The notes beneath the pieces are model-generated. The model had not been told where the DNA came from. It was given only the letters and a program-made list of their open reading frames with translations, and did no database searches. Shown piece by piece: positions 1-6,997 of a stretch of 40,169 nucleotides of DNA. Position 1 is the stretch's first letter. Each line of letters starts with the position of its first letter. Source of the DNA: Crocinitomicaceae bacterium (GTDB lineage: Bacteria > Bacteroidota > Bacteroidia > Flavobacteriales_D > Crocinitomicaceae). The stretch lies in assembly GCA_023957475.1 (NCBI GenBank), contig JAMLHA010000021.1, positions 1 through 40,169 on the forward strand, given 5' to 3'. Made by a program: the position numbers and the translations under genes.

Positions 1-28
1 CAAAAAAAAGGCTCGTGTTACCGAGCCT
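1..28 (-). terminator. Intrinsic terminator, minus strand
   Basis: A 7-bp stem (AGGCTCG at 9-15 with CGAGCCT at 22-28) and a 6-nt loop are followed, on the minus strand, by eight T residues (A2-A9 on the plus strand). It lies about 85 nt beyond the stop of the hemerythrin gene and probably ends the methyltransferase-ric-hemerythrin transcript. Confidence 0.85.
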
Positions 29-111
29 AATTTTATCATTAACCTGTAGATGTTAATAATTGATCCTACCTATTTAACGTTAAAACGGTAAAAAGGTTTC
101 AAAAAAATAAA

Positions 112-585
112 TTAAACTTGTTTTGTTTTCCAAAATTGTTCACCTTCCCATTCCTTTAACGTAACAGATGGAATTGATTTTGTAATTCGAAAAAGTTCCT
201 CTTCTGAAATCTTTTTTAAAATCTCACTGTACAAAATACTTTCTTCAAAACGAATAAGTCGGTTTAATTCTTCTTCTATTGAATTCAATGTTTTAATGTC
301 TTTTGGCGATTTTTCAAACAAACGTTTTAAACGCCGATGTTGTGATTGTGCCTTTTTTAAAAATTGATTGTCACGATCCAAAATAGAAAATAGTTTTTGT
401 TCTTCAATGTGAAAGTGTGAAGCTAAATTGTTTTCCCAAAACCAATTCACGTAAACCCACATCTTTTCTGGTGATACCCCCAACTTAATGCCTTGTTGAA
501 TGTTCCAACTCAACGATCTTCCAAGGTGATGCTCTTTACTAAATTCGTGAAATACGTTTTGATTATCAATTGTTTCAAGTTCCAT
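112..585 (-). CDS. Hemerythrin-domain protein (157 aa)
   Basis: Small soluble protein of the hemerythrin HHE type, expected to be a four-helix bundle binding a di-iron centre. Visible ligand candidates are HH in KEHHLGRSL near residue 19, HFHIEEQKLF (H-x3-E pattern) near residue 57, QHRRL near residue 83 and the E-rich helix RFEESILYSE near residue 112. Whether it senses oxygen or NO, or stores iron, cannot be read from the sequence. It is the last gene after a methyltransferase and ric on the same strand; ric also contains a hemerythrin domain, so a shared role in nitrosative or iron stress is plausible. The 122-bp gap to ric holds two hairpins, so it may have its own promoter. A perfect 10-bp palindrome, ACTGTACAGT, lies 4 bp upstream of the start. 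The sequence is divergent from textbook hemerythrins. Confidence 0.75.
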   Translation of the reverse strand: MELETIDNQNVFHEFSKEHHLGRSLSWNIQQGIKLGVSPEKMWVYVNWFWENNLASHFHIEEQKLFSILDRDNQFLKKAQSQHRRLKRLFEKSPKDIKTLNSIEEELNRLIRFEESILYSEILKKISEEELFRITKSIPSVTLKEWEGEQFWKTKQV

Positions 586-589
586 TTTT

Positions 590-599
590 ACTGTACAGT
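590..599. promoter_or_regulatory. Palindrome ACTGTACAGT upstream of hemerythrin gene
   Basis: A perfect 10-bp palindrome ends 4 bp before the hemerythrin start codon (ATG at 585, minus strand). Its position between the preceding hairpin and the start fits an operator, but no matching site was seen elsewhere in the window, so the role is inferred. Confidence 0.3.
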
Positions 600-629
600 T
601 AATTTTAATGAATCATCAAGAATAAAATA

Positions 630-663
630 CAGTCAAGTGATTTACATGTAAACCACTTGACTG
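630..663 (-). terminator. 34-bp near-perfect palindrome between ric and the hemerythrin gene
   Basis: Arms CAGTCAAGTG (630-639) and CACTTGACTG (654-663) flank the inner palindrome TTTACATGTAAA. The only mismatch (640/653) becomes a G-U pair in minus-strand RNA, so the hairpin is more stable in the direction of the genes. It is followed by TATTTTATTCTT, a weak U-tract. It is likely an attenuating terminator or a processing/stability hairpin between ric and the next gene. Confidence 0.5.
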
Positions 664-673
664 AGTGTCTATT

Positions 674-706
674 AACCTGAGTTTGATATAAAATTTTATT
701 CAGGTT
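674..706. repeat. 33-nt dispersed hairpin repeat, copy 1
   Basis: A hairpin with arms AACCTGA (674-680) and TCAGGTT (700-706) starts 1 nt after the ric stop codon. A closely similar sequence in opposite orientation (5489-5522) overlaps the stop of the acetyltransferase gene. The two copies share the outer arms and the internal string TTTGATATAAAAT. Placement directly at two gene ends suggests a mobile or selected 3'-end hairpin. Confidence 0.55.
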
Positions 707-707
707 A

Positions 708-1433
708 TTAATTTAGTTGCTTTTCTAATTCTATTGATTTAGGAAATAAAATATTGTTTTCTAAATGAATGTGAAGGTGCAAATCTTCTTCAAATTCTTT
801 TAACATGGATAATGTAACACGATAAGTGGTGCATCCATCTTCTGGAACGGTGTAACCATTTGTTAGTGCCGAAATTTTTCTAAAACGTTCTCCTTCTGCA
901 TTGTGGTCGTGCTTCATCGCGTCAATTGGGTTTTCAACTGTTCCAAATGAAGATACTTGCAATGGTTGTCCACTGTCTTTTGCTTTTACCATTTTGCGAA
1001 TAAAAGGGAAGAGGATTAACTCTTCTTTTTTCATGTGCTGCGCTAATTCTCCAGCAGATTTGTTGAACAATTCTTCTACTTCAACCAATTCTGGATGACG
1101 ACCACCATGAACTCTTGCTATTTTACTCAAATAAGGCTTGATTTCACCTGTTTTGGCTTCTACATAACGGTGGTGTTTCTTTTCTACGTAATCAGCAAGT
1201 AGATCTAGAGGCCATGACGAATAGTCGATAGAGCTTGAACTTTGTGTAGTTGTTGCTTCATTTAAGTCATAAACGACTTTGTTGGCGTCAATACTGTCTG
1301 CATTACATGCTTCACCAATGCTTCTGTTTCCGTTGCAACAAAAATCAATGCCATATTTACTAAATACAGATGCTGTTCTGTAATCAGCTGCTACTAATTC
1401 TCCAATGTTGTTTTGTTCTGAAATATTACTCAT
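708..1433 (-). CDS. ric: Iron-sulfur cluster repair di-iron protein Ric/ScdA/YtfE (241 aa)
   Basis: Cytosolic di-iron protein of the family that restores Fe-S clusters damaged by nitric oxide or peroxide. The N-terminal ScdA/DUF542 domain (about residues 1-55) carries the typical start IGELVAADYRTASVFSKYGIDFCCNG with the paired cysteines. The C-terminal hemerythrin domain supplies the iron ligands: KKHHRY, GGRHPEL, HMKKEELILFPF, KHDHNAEG and HLHIHLENNILFP. Length and layout match the family (about 220-245 aa). It follows the methyltransferase gene by 19 nt, so both are probably co-transcribed, and a small hemerythrin gene lies downstream. The symbol could equally be ytfE or scdA. Confidence 0.93.
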   Translation of the reverse strand: MSNISEQNNIGELVAADYRTASVFSKYGIDFCCNGNRSIGEACNADSIDANKVVYDLNEATTTQSSSSIDYSSWPLDLLADYVEKKHHRYVEAKTGEIKPYLSKIARVHGGRHPELVEVEELFNKSAGELAQHMKKEELILFPFIRKMVKAKDSGQPLQVSSFGTVENPIDAMKHDHNAEGERFRKISALTNGYTVPEDGCTTYRVTLSMLKEFEEDLHLHIHLENNILFPKSIELEKQLN

Positions 1434-1452
1434 AATCTATCTATTTAATTAA

Positions 1453-2229
1453 TTAAACTTTTTCGGCAATAATTGCTATTGCATTCATATTCTCTTTGTA
1501 TTTATTGAAGGTATCGCTCATTTCATTGATGCGTTTTCTTGCTTTTCCATATCTCATAATATTGAAATAAATTTTCAACGCTCTAAAAAAGCCTTCATCT
1601 TGAAAAATTCTCGAAGTTTCCAATAAACTCATCGAATTTTGTTCTGTTTTGATTACTCTAAACCCTTCTTTTTCCAATAAATCGGTCCATTCAGACTCAG
1701 TAAGAGGGCGTGCGTTAACACGTATAGCCACAGCCAAATCTTTTTGAATTTGAGCTTTTTTATCGTCGTTTAGATTGTTGGGTGTCAAACCCAATTCATG
1801 AATGGCATACAATCCTCCTTTTTTTAGAACTCTATGTGCCTCTTTGATTATTTCCGACTTTCGGTGATCTGCGTGCATGGTCAGCATTGCTTCTCCGTAA
1901 ATTTTGTCTTTACTGTCATCTGGTAAATGTGTGTCAGCTGCATTTCCCAGTATAAATGAAATGTTATCACCTTTTAATTTACCTCGCAATAATCCAACAA
2001 CATCCTTGTCTTCATCAACTCCAACATACGATTTGGGGTGGTTATTCAATGCTAACTGTGCTGTGAACCCCATTCCTGGAGCAAATTCAGCTACGTCGTC
2101 ATTTCCATTGATGTTTAATCCATTTATCAACTTTTTAGTTAATTCTCTACCTCCTGGACGCAAGACTCTTTTTCCCATCTTAGCTAAAATCCAGTGTCCC
2201 TGTGCTTTATCAAAATCTTTTGTATCCAT
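1453..2229 (-). CDS. SAM-dependent class I methyltransferase (258 aa)
   Basis: Rossmann-fold methyltransferase. Motif I is VAEFAPGMGFTAQLAL and is followed by the acidic motif YVGVDEDKDV; the post-motif GGLYAIHEL fits the UbiE/methyltransferase-11 superfamily. The substrate is unknown. I chose the ATG at 2229 (MDTKDFDKAQGHW) rather than an upstream in-frame ATG at 2280, because a TActTTTG -7 box at 2278-2285 would put the transcription start near 2273, downstream of the earlier codon. It is the first gene of a probable unit with ric, so it may belong to the same stress response. A GACA-N4-TGTC palindrome upstream is a candidate operator. Confidence 0.8.
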   Translation of the reverse strand: MDTKDFDKAQGHWILAKMGKRVLRPGGRELTKKLINGLNINGNDDVAEFAPGMGFTAQLALNNHPKSYVGVDEDKDVVGLLRGKLKGDNISFILGNAADTHLPDDSKDKIYGEAMLTMHADHRKSEIIKEAHRVLKKGGLYAIHELGLTPNNLNDDKKAQIQKDLAVAIRVNARPLTESEWTDLLEKEGFRVIKTEQNSMSLLETSRIFQDEGFFRALKIYFNIMRYGKARKRINEMSDTFNKYKENMNAIAIIAEKV

Positions 2230-2277
2230 TTTGTTACGAATTAAAAAAAGAACCTTATTTAAAATGATTCTACATAA

Positions 2278-2285
2278 CAAAAGTA
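2278..2285 (-). promoter_or_regulatory. -7 box TActTTTG of the methyltransferase-ric unit
   Basis: Matches the Bacteroidota primary sigma -7 consensus TAnnTTTG on the minus strand. The transcription start is predicted near 2273, about 44 nt before the ATG at 2229. Confidence 0.5.
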
Positions 2286-2303
2286 ATAACTTTTTCCTAT
2301 TTA

Positions 2304-2317
2304 CGACATATTTGTCT
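2304..2317. promoter_or_regulatory. GACA-N4-TGTC palindrome upstream of the methyltransferase-ric unit
   Basis: CGACATATTTGTCT contains the inverted repeat GACA/TGTC, centred at 2310.5, about 37 bp upstream of the inferred start. This is close to an activator position. It does not match the Fnr-like boxes found at the oxidase genes, so a different regulator would be needed. Confidence 0.35.
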
Positions 2318-2336
2318 GAAATAATTTAAAATTAAG

Positions 2337-2392
2337 TGATTTGATGACGGGATGACTGGGTGACTGGGTGACTGATTGACGAAATGAAATAA
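2337..2392 (+). repeat. Octanucleotide-phased TGA repeat, locus A (7 units)
   Basis: Seven consecutive 8-nt units each begin with TGA on the plus strand; examples are TGACGGGA, TGACTGGG (twice) and TGACTGAT. It lies 3' of crcB. The same 8-nt phase recurs at 6073-6160, 15714-15777 and 27305-27452. Confidence 0.8.
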
Positions 2393-2412
2393 TTGATTCT
2401 ATGAATTGAGAT

Positions 2413-2784
2413 TTAGGGTTTGGTGATGTATAAACCTATGAAAACAAATAAAATTCCAATGATTAAGCTTAATAGTGTGTAACTAATAGCTGTTAAATAA
2501 TTTCCAGATTGAAATAAGAAGATGTTTTCATTAGCAAACGTAGAAAAAGTAGTGAAACCACCGCAAAAGCCTGTCACCAATAAGAGTTTTAAATCGTTGT
2601 TTACGACTTGAGATTTTTCTAAAAAACCAATAAACAACCCTATTAATAGACAGCCTGCAGTATTGACAATAAATGTCGCCAATGGAAAACTTGTACTATT
2701 TTTCTGAATAACTAGGAGAGAAGTAAGGTATCGAAAAATGCTACCTACACCACCACCTAAGCCAACTAATAAGATTGCTTTCAT
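2413..2784 (-). CDS. crcB: Fluoride ion channel CrcB/Fluc (123 aa)
   Basis: Small membrane protein of the Fluc family, which exports fluoride as an antiparallel dimer. It shows the family signatures GGGVGSIFRYLTS at the N-terminus, the conserved asparagine in ATFIVNTAGCLLIG, and GFCGGFTTFSTFANE with the Phe/Thr pore motif. Four transmembrane helices cover about residues 3-22, 36-57, 67-90 and 97-120. Length is typical. A TAtaTTTG -7 box at 2800-2807 gives a leader of about 11 nt, leaving no room for a fluoride riboswitch. A TGA-octamer repeat lies immediately downstream. Confidence 0.95.
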   Translation of the reverse strand: MKAILLVGLGGGVGSIFRYLTSLLVIQKNSTSFPLATFIVNTAGCLLIGLFIGFLEKSQVVNNDLKLLLVTGFCGGFTTFSTFANENIFLFQSGNYLTAISYTLLSLIIGILFVFIGLYITKP

Positions 2785-2799
2785 TGAATTTTGTTTTCA

Positions 2800-2807
2800 C
2801 AAATATA
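2800..2807 (-). promoter_or_regulatory. -7 box TAtaTTTG of crcB
   Basis: Perfect match to TAnnTTTG on the minus strand. The predicted start near 2795 leaves an 11-nt leader. Confidence 0.55.
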
Positions 2808-2842
2808 AAATAAAGTGTACAAAAAGTTAATGGAGTACTATC

Positions 2843-2876
2843 TAAAAATAAAAGGTTGATCTTTTCAGACCAACCT
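2843..2876 (-). terminator. Intrinsic terminator of the fused E1 gene
   Basis: On the minus strand AGGTTGGT (2876-2869) pairs with ATCAACCT (2860-2853), including one G-U pair, around an 8-nt loop. It is followed by TTTTATTTTT. It lies 26 bp after the E1 stop. Confidence 0.8.
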
Positions 2877-2901
2877 CTCTTTCAATTTTATCTACTATTT
2901 C

Positions 2902-5346
2902 TTAATAGATAGACGGATAGTGTTTTGGATCTGCTTCATGCATGATTGAATAAGCAGTCTCAACGATGTCATCAATACTTGGTTTTGAGAAGTAATCTCC
3001 ATCAGAACTATAAGCAGGTCGATGATCTTTCGCACTCAATGTTACAGGAGCTGCATCTAAATGGTAATAACCATCTTGTTCAACCAATATTTTATCCAAT
3101 AAATAGGCTGTTGCACCGCTGCTAACATCTTCATCAACAATCATCAAACGATTTGTTTTTTCTAAAGATTCGGCAATTATATGATGAATATCAAAAGGAA
3201 TCAATGTTTGAACATCAATCAACTCTACATTTACACCTAATTCGGCCAATTGTTGAGCTGCAACAGTACATAAATTAAATGTTGAACCGTATGAAACAAT
3301 AGTTAAATCAGTTCCTTCTTTTGTAATTTCTGGAACACCTAAAGGAATTTTAAATTCACCCAAGTTAGATGGATACATTTCTTTAGAACGGTAACCATTC
3401 AATGGTTCAACTACCAATGCTGGTTCATCACTTTCTAGTAATAAGTTGTAGAATCCAGCAGCTTTTGTCATGTTTCTTGGAACACAAACATGGATGCCTC
3501 GAACAGAATTGACAATTGTTCCCATAGGAGAGCCAGAGTGCCAGATACCTTCCAAACGGTGACCTCTTGTGCTAATAATTAATGGTGCTTTTTGTCCTCC
3601 TTTTGTTCTGTATTGTACAGTTGCTAAGTCGTCTGACATGACTTGTAAACCGTATAACAAGTAATCCAAATATTGAATTTCAGCAATTGGTCGCAAACCT
3701 CTCATTGCCAATCCAATACCTTGACCAACAATTGTTGCTTCACGAATACCGGTATCAGAAACACGTAATTCGCCGTATTTTTCTTGCATTCCTTCTAATG
3801 TTTGGTTGACACCACCAATTTTACCAACGTCTTCACCAAACAATAAAACTTCTGGATATTTTTCTAAAATTTTATCGTAGTTATCTCTTAAAACAATTCT
3901 ACCATCAACTGATTCAGAATTGCTATCGTATGTTGGTTCAACTGCTTTAATGTTTAAAGCTGCACGATTTGATTCTGAATACAATTTAGAGCTGTATCGC
4001 TCAAAGTTCTCACTGATACACGTTTTAATCCAATTTGCCAAAGCAGCTCTTTTAGCAGTTTGCTCGTTGCGTGTAATTCTTAAAACACGACGTGCCGTTG
4101 AAAGGATGTCTTTTCTTATTGGATCCATCGCTTTTTCAAGGGCTTCAATATCTTTTGTTATAAAAGCTTTGTTAGCACTGGTTTCGGCAACGGCTTTTAA
4201 TAATTGAATTGCTTTAACTAAATCTCCTTTTAACGTATCGGTAAATGCTTTCCAAGCATTGTTTTTACTATCTCTAACGTGTTTTTTAGCCTCGTCTTCA
4301 ATAGCTTTTAATGCTTCATCTGTAGCTATTTTGTTGCCATCAGCATTGAAATTAAGAATCCATTCTTTGAATTTGTTTACACAGTCAAATTCAACTTCCC
4401 ATTTTAAACGCTCTTCTGATTTGTAACGTTCATGCGAACCAGAAGTAGAGTGCCCTTGCGGTTGGTTAACTTCTTTCACGTGTACCAACACAGGAATGTG
4501 TTCTTTTCTTGCAATTGCAACCGCTTTTTCGTAAGTTTCACACAAATGAGCATAATCCCATCCTTTTGTTACAAATATTTCATAACCAGGCTTGTCTTTT
4601 GTGCGTTGCATTCCTGCTAATGCTTCAGAAATACTGTCTTTTGTTGTTTGATTGCTACGTTGTACAGAAATACCATAACCATCATCCCAAACAGACATAA
4701 CCATTGGTACTTGTAAAACACCAGCAGCATTGATTGTTTCCCAGAAAGGACCTTCAGAGGTAGAAGCATCACCAATAGAACCAAAAGCTACTTCGTTACC
4801 GCCGTTTGTAAATTTTTTAAATTGTTCTAAATCTTTAAGCGTTGGGTGATTTTTGTAAACTTTGGAAGCAAGAGCCAACCCCAATAAGCGAGGCATTTGA
4901 CCAGCAGTAGGAGAGATATCAGATGAACTGTTTTTTTGTTTCATCAAATCTTTCCATTCACCATTTTTATCAATATTGCGTGTTGCAAAGTGTCCACCCA
5001 TTTGACGACCAGCTGACATTGGCTCAACTTCTTCATCAGTATGTGCGTACAATCCTGCAAAGTATTGTTGAACATTCAATTGACCAATGGCCATCATTAA
5101 TGTTTGATCACGGTAGTATCCAGAACGAAAATCTCCGTTTTGAAATTGCTTAGCCAATGCAATTTGTGCCAATTCTTTACCATCACCAAATATTCCAAAC
5201 TTAGCTTTACCGGTCAAAACTTCTTTTCTTCCTAATAAAGAGGTTTCTCTGGAAATACAAGCTAATTTATAATCTTCTAAAACTTCATTCTTAAATGTTT
5301 CAAAATCAAGTTTATTTGTTTTTTCAATAACAGTTTCTTTGCTCAT
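2902..5346 (-). CDS. Fused alpha/beta 2-oxoacid dehydrogenase E1 component (814 aa)
   Basis: Thiamine-diphosphate E1 of a branched-chain or pyruvate-type 2-oxoacid dehydrogenase complex, which decarboxylates the oxoacid and passes the acyl group to lipoyl-E2. Residues 1 to about 330 form the alpha part: GYYRDQTLMMA, the TPP motif GDASTSEG at 192-199 followed by PFWETINAAG, and a phosphorylation-loop-like GHSTSGSHERYKS near 299. A helical linker of about 150 residues leads to the beta part from about 483 (LLFGEDVGKIGG, DTGIREATIVGQGIGLAM, EIQYLDYLLYG) and the transketolase C-terminal domain. The fused arrangement is common in Bacteroidota. The substrate cannot be decided, so I give no symbol. 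No E2 or E3 gene is adjacent. A TAtaTTTG box lies at 5367-5374. Confidence 0.9.
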   Translation of the reverse strand: MSKETVIEKTNKLDFETFKNEVLEDYKLACISRETSLLGRKEVLTGKAKFGIFGDGKELAQIALAKQFQNGDFRSGYYRDQTLMMAIGQLNVQQYFAGLYAHTDEEVEPMSAGRQMGGHFATRNIDKNGEWKDLMKQKNSSSDISPTAGQMPRLLGLALASKVYKNHPTLKDLEQFKKFTNGGNEVAFGSIGDASTSEGPFWETINAAGVLQVPMVMSVWDDGYGISVQRSNQTTKDSISEALAGMQRTKDKPGYEIFVTKGWDYAHLCETYEKAVAIARKEHIPVLVHVKEVNQPQGHSTSGSHERYKSEERLKWEVEFDCVNKFKEWILNFNADGNKIATDEALKAIEDEAKKHVRDSKNNAWKAFTDTLKGDLVKAIQLLKAVAETSANKAFITKDIEALEKAMDPIRKDILSTARRVLRITRNEQTAKRAALANWIKTCISENFERYSSKLYSESNRAALNIKAVEPTYDSNSESVDGRIVLRDNYDKILEKYPEVLLFGEDVGKIGGVNQTLEGMQEKYGELRVSDTGIREATIVGQGIGLAMRGLRPIAEIQYLDYLLYGLQVMSDDLATVQYRTKGGQKAPLIISTRGHRLEGIWHSGSPMGTIVNSVRGIHVCVPRNMTKAAGFYNLLLESDEPALVVEPLNGYRSKEMYPSNLGEFKIPLGVPEITKEGTDLTIVSYGSTFNLCTVAAQQLAELGVNVELIDVQTLIPFDIHHIIAESLEKTNRLMIVDEDVSSGATAYLLDKILVEQDGYYHLDAAPVTLSAKDHRPAYSSDGDYFSKPSIDDIVETAYSIMHEADPKHYPSIY

Positions 5347-5366
5347 AGTTCTATTTTATGATGTTA

Positions 5367-5374
5367 CAAATATA
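5367..5374 (-). promoter_or_regulatory. -7 box TAtaTTTG of the fused E1 gene
   Basis: Perfect TAnnTTTG on the minus strand; the inferred start near 5362 gives a leader of about 16 nt. Confidence 0.55.
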
Positions 5375-5488
5375 ACAAATTATCCCCTTTGTTCTAATCA
5401 AAAGTGGTTAGAAAGTGTTTTTAAGTCAAAAAAAATAAATTTAACTACAAATTTAAGCATTGATTTTGTTTCTTTGTAATATTAAAAG

Positions 5489-5522
5489 AACCTGAATTGG
5501 ATTTTATATCAAATCTCAGTTT
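5489..5522. repeat. 34-nt dispersed hairpin repeat, copy 2
   Basis: Reverse-complement relative of 674-706; about 28 of 34 positions agree by eye. It includes the acetyltransferase stop codon (5516-5518) and can fold through AACCTGA and TCAGTTT-type arms. Confidence 0.55.
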
Positions 5523-6037
5523 GAAATAAAAAGTTTCATCAATAAATCTGTTTGTGTATCATCCCCCAATTGAAATGGATGCTTACCAAACTCAATAAAT
5601 CCTAAGTGATTGTAAAACTCAATAGCATTTTTATTGTGCTCCCATACACCTAACCAAATGGTTGTCAATTGCTCATTTCTTGAAATTTCAATGGCTTTTT
5701 CCAACAATTGTTTTCCAACACCATTTTTTTGCATGCTATTGAGCACATAAATACGTTCAATTTCAAGTGAATCAGAATTATTGGGCATTGTTTGTGTTGT
5801 TGCGAAATTAATTTTTAGATAACCAACGATGTTCTCATTGATTTTAGCAAAATAAAAAAAGGAGAGAGGGTTGGTATATTCTTGTTGCAATTTTTCTAAC
5901 GAAACATGTTCATTCAAATATTTCCGCATATTTTCTGGTGAATTTTGGTTAGAAAAAGTTTCAAAAAATGTTAAGCGACTAATTCTTTGAAGAAGTTCCA
6001 ACTCACTTAATTTTACAGGTACAATGTCAACAGTCAT
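5516..6037 (-). CDS. PaiA-like GNAT N-acetyltransferase (173 aa)
   Basis: Acetyl-CoA-dependent N-acetyltransferase of the GNAT fold. Motif A is ERIYVLNSMQKNGVGKQLL with the Q/R-x-x-G-x-G/A acetyl-CoA loop. Motif B is IWLGVWEHNKNAIEFYNHLGF, and the ending GDDTQTDLLMKL is typical of the Bacillus PaiA group, which acetylates spermidine and related polyamines. Polyamine substrate is inferred from that resemblance. The gene lies between yaaA upstream and the fused E1 downstream, all on the minus strand; a TGA-octamer tract separates it from yaaA. Its stop codon lies inside a dispersed hairpin repeat. Confidence 0.85.
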   Translation of the reverse strand: MTVDIVPVKLSELELLQRISRLTFFETFSNQNSPENMRKYLNEHVSLEKLQQEYTNPLSFFYFAKINENIVGYLKINFATTQTMPNNSDSLEIERIYVLNSMQKNGVGKQLLEKAIEISRNEQLTTIWLGVWEHNKNAIEFYNHLGFIEFGKHPFQLGDDTQTDLLMKLFISN

Positions 6038-6072
6038 CAGCTTTTAATATTGAAGTTAAAAATCACAACATA

Positions 6073-6160
6073 TCCAGTCATTTAATCATCCAGTCAATCA
6101 ACCAGTCATAAAGTCAATCAATCAGTCATCTAGTCAATCAGTCATAAAGTCATAAAGTCA
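6073..6160 (-). repeat. Octanucleotide-phased TGA repeat, locus B
   Basis: Read on the minus strand, ten 8-nt units beginning TGA (for example TGACTTTA four times, TGACTGAT, TGACTAGA) plus two 4-nt half-units TGAT fill 88 nt exactly. The tract starts 7 nt after the yaaA stop and runs toward the acetyltransferase gene. Confidence 0.85.
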
Positions 6161-6167
6161 ACCAAAA

Positions 6168-6932
6168 TCATCGTGTAAAAACCCATTCATTCTCAGTAGA
6201 TAAATTAGCATCAAATCGATAATTATCTTCGTTGTATTCCTTTAAGTTATTGGGGTTAGAAAATTGATTTTTAATTACATATCTCGCCATTTTACCGCGC
6301 GCATTTTTCGCATACATCATGATTACTTTGTAATCACCATTTTTAAAATCTTTGAACACGGGCGTAATGATGCGATTGGGAATTTTTTTTGTTTGCAAGG
6401 CCTTAAAATATTCAGTTGAAGCAAGATTGATAATAACTTCATCTTTTTGCAATTCATTCAACAAGTGATTGGTTAGTTTTTCTCCCCAATAGCTGTATAA
6501 ATTCTTTGTTTTGACATCAATTTCCCATTTTGTTCCCATTTCCAAGCGATAAGGATACATTAAATCAAGAGGTTTTAAAATACCGTATAAGCCAGAAAGA
6601 ATACGTAAGTTTTTGTTAGCAAAAAGAAAATCTTTTTCATCAAATGTAGCAGCGTCAATTCCTCTATAAACTTCGCCTGTAAAAACAGTCAATGCAGGTT
6701 TGATTTCTTTGGTAGAAAGGGTAGGAGAACACCAATTTTTATACCGATCAACGTTTAATGCAGCTATTTGTGAAGATACATTCATCATTTTTTGCAAATC
6801 ATTGACAGATAACTTTGAAAGTTTTTTAACCAGCACTTCTGTTTCCTTTAAGAAAGATGAAATCGTTGGAGATGGTGTATTAATTGCTATTGTTGTATCA
6901 ATAGATTTTGCTGGAGAAATCAGTAACTTCAT
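6168..6932 (-). CDS. yaaA: Peroxide stress protein YaaA (254 aa)
   Basis: Member of the YaaA/DUF328 family. In E. coli it lowers free intracellular iron and limits oxidative DNA damage during peroxide stress. The N-terminus MKLLISPAKSID is the family hallmark. Further conserved blocks are FTGEVYRGIDAATF, RILSGLYGILKPLDLMYPYRLEMGT, NLASTEYFKAL and KNARGKMARYVI. Length matches the usual 250-260 aa. A TAtcTTTG -7 box lies at 6952-6959. A TGA-octamer tract follows the stop codon. Confidence 0.95.
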   Translation of the reverse strand: MKLLISPAKSIDTTIAINTPSPTISSFLKETEVLVKKLSKLSVNDLQKMMNVSSQIAALNVDRYKNWCSPTLSTKEIKPALTVFTGEVYRGIDAATFDEKDFLFANKNLRILSGLYGILKPLDLMYPYRLEMGTKWEIDVKTKNLYSYWGEKLTNHLLNELQKDEVIINLASTEYFKALQTKKIPNRIITPVFKDFKNGDYKVIMMYAKNARGKMARYVIKNQFSNPNNLKEYNEDNYRFDANLSTENEWVFTR

Positions 6933-6951
6933 AATGAATCAAAATAAAATA

Positions 6952-6959
6952 CAAAGATA
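6952..6959 (-). promoter_or_regulatory. -7 box TAtcTTTG of yaaA
   Basis: Perfect TAnnTTTG on the minus strand; the inferred start near 6947 gives a leader of about 15 nt. Confidence 0.55.
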
Positions 6960-6997
6960 GACTTTATGAATAGAGGAAAAGGTAGGTAGAACTTTTT

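Noticed and set aside
2785..2901. Fluoride riboswitch upstream of crcB
   Set aside because: The inferred leader is only about 11 nt and I see no crcB-motif pseudoknot; the only hairpin belongs to the E1 terminator on the same strand.
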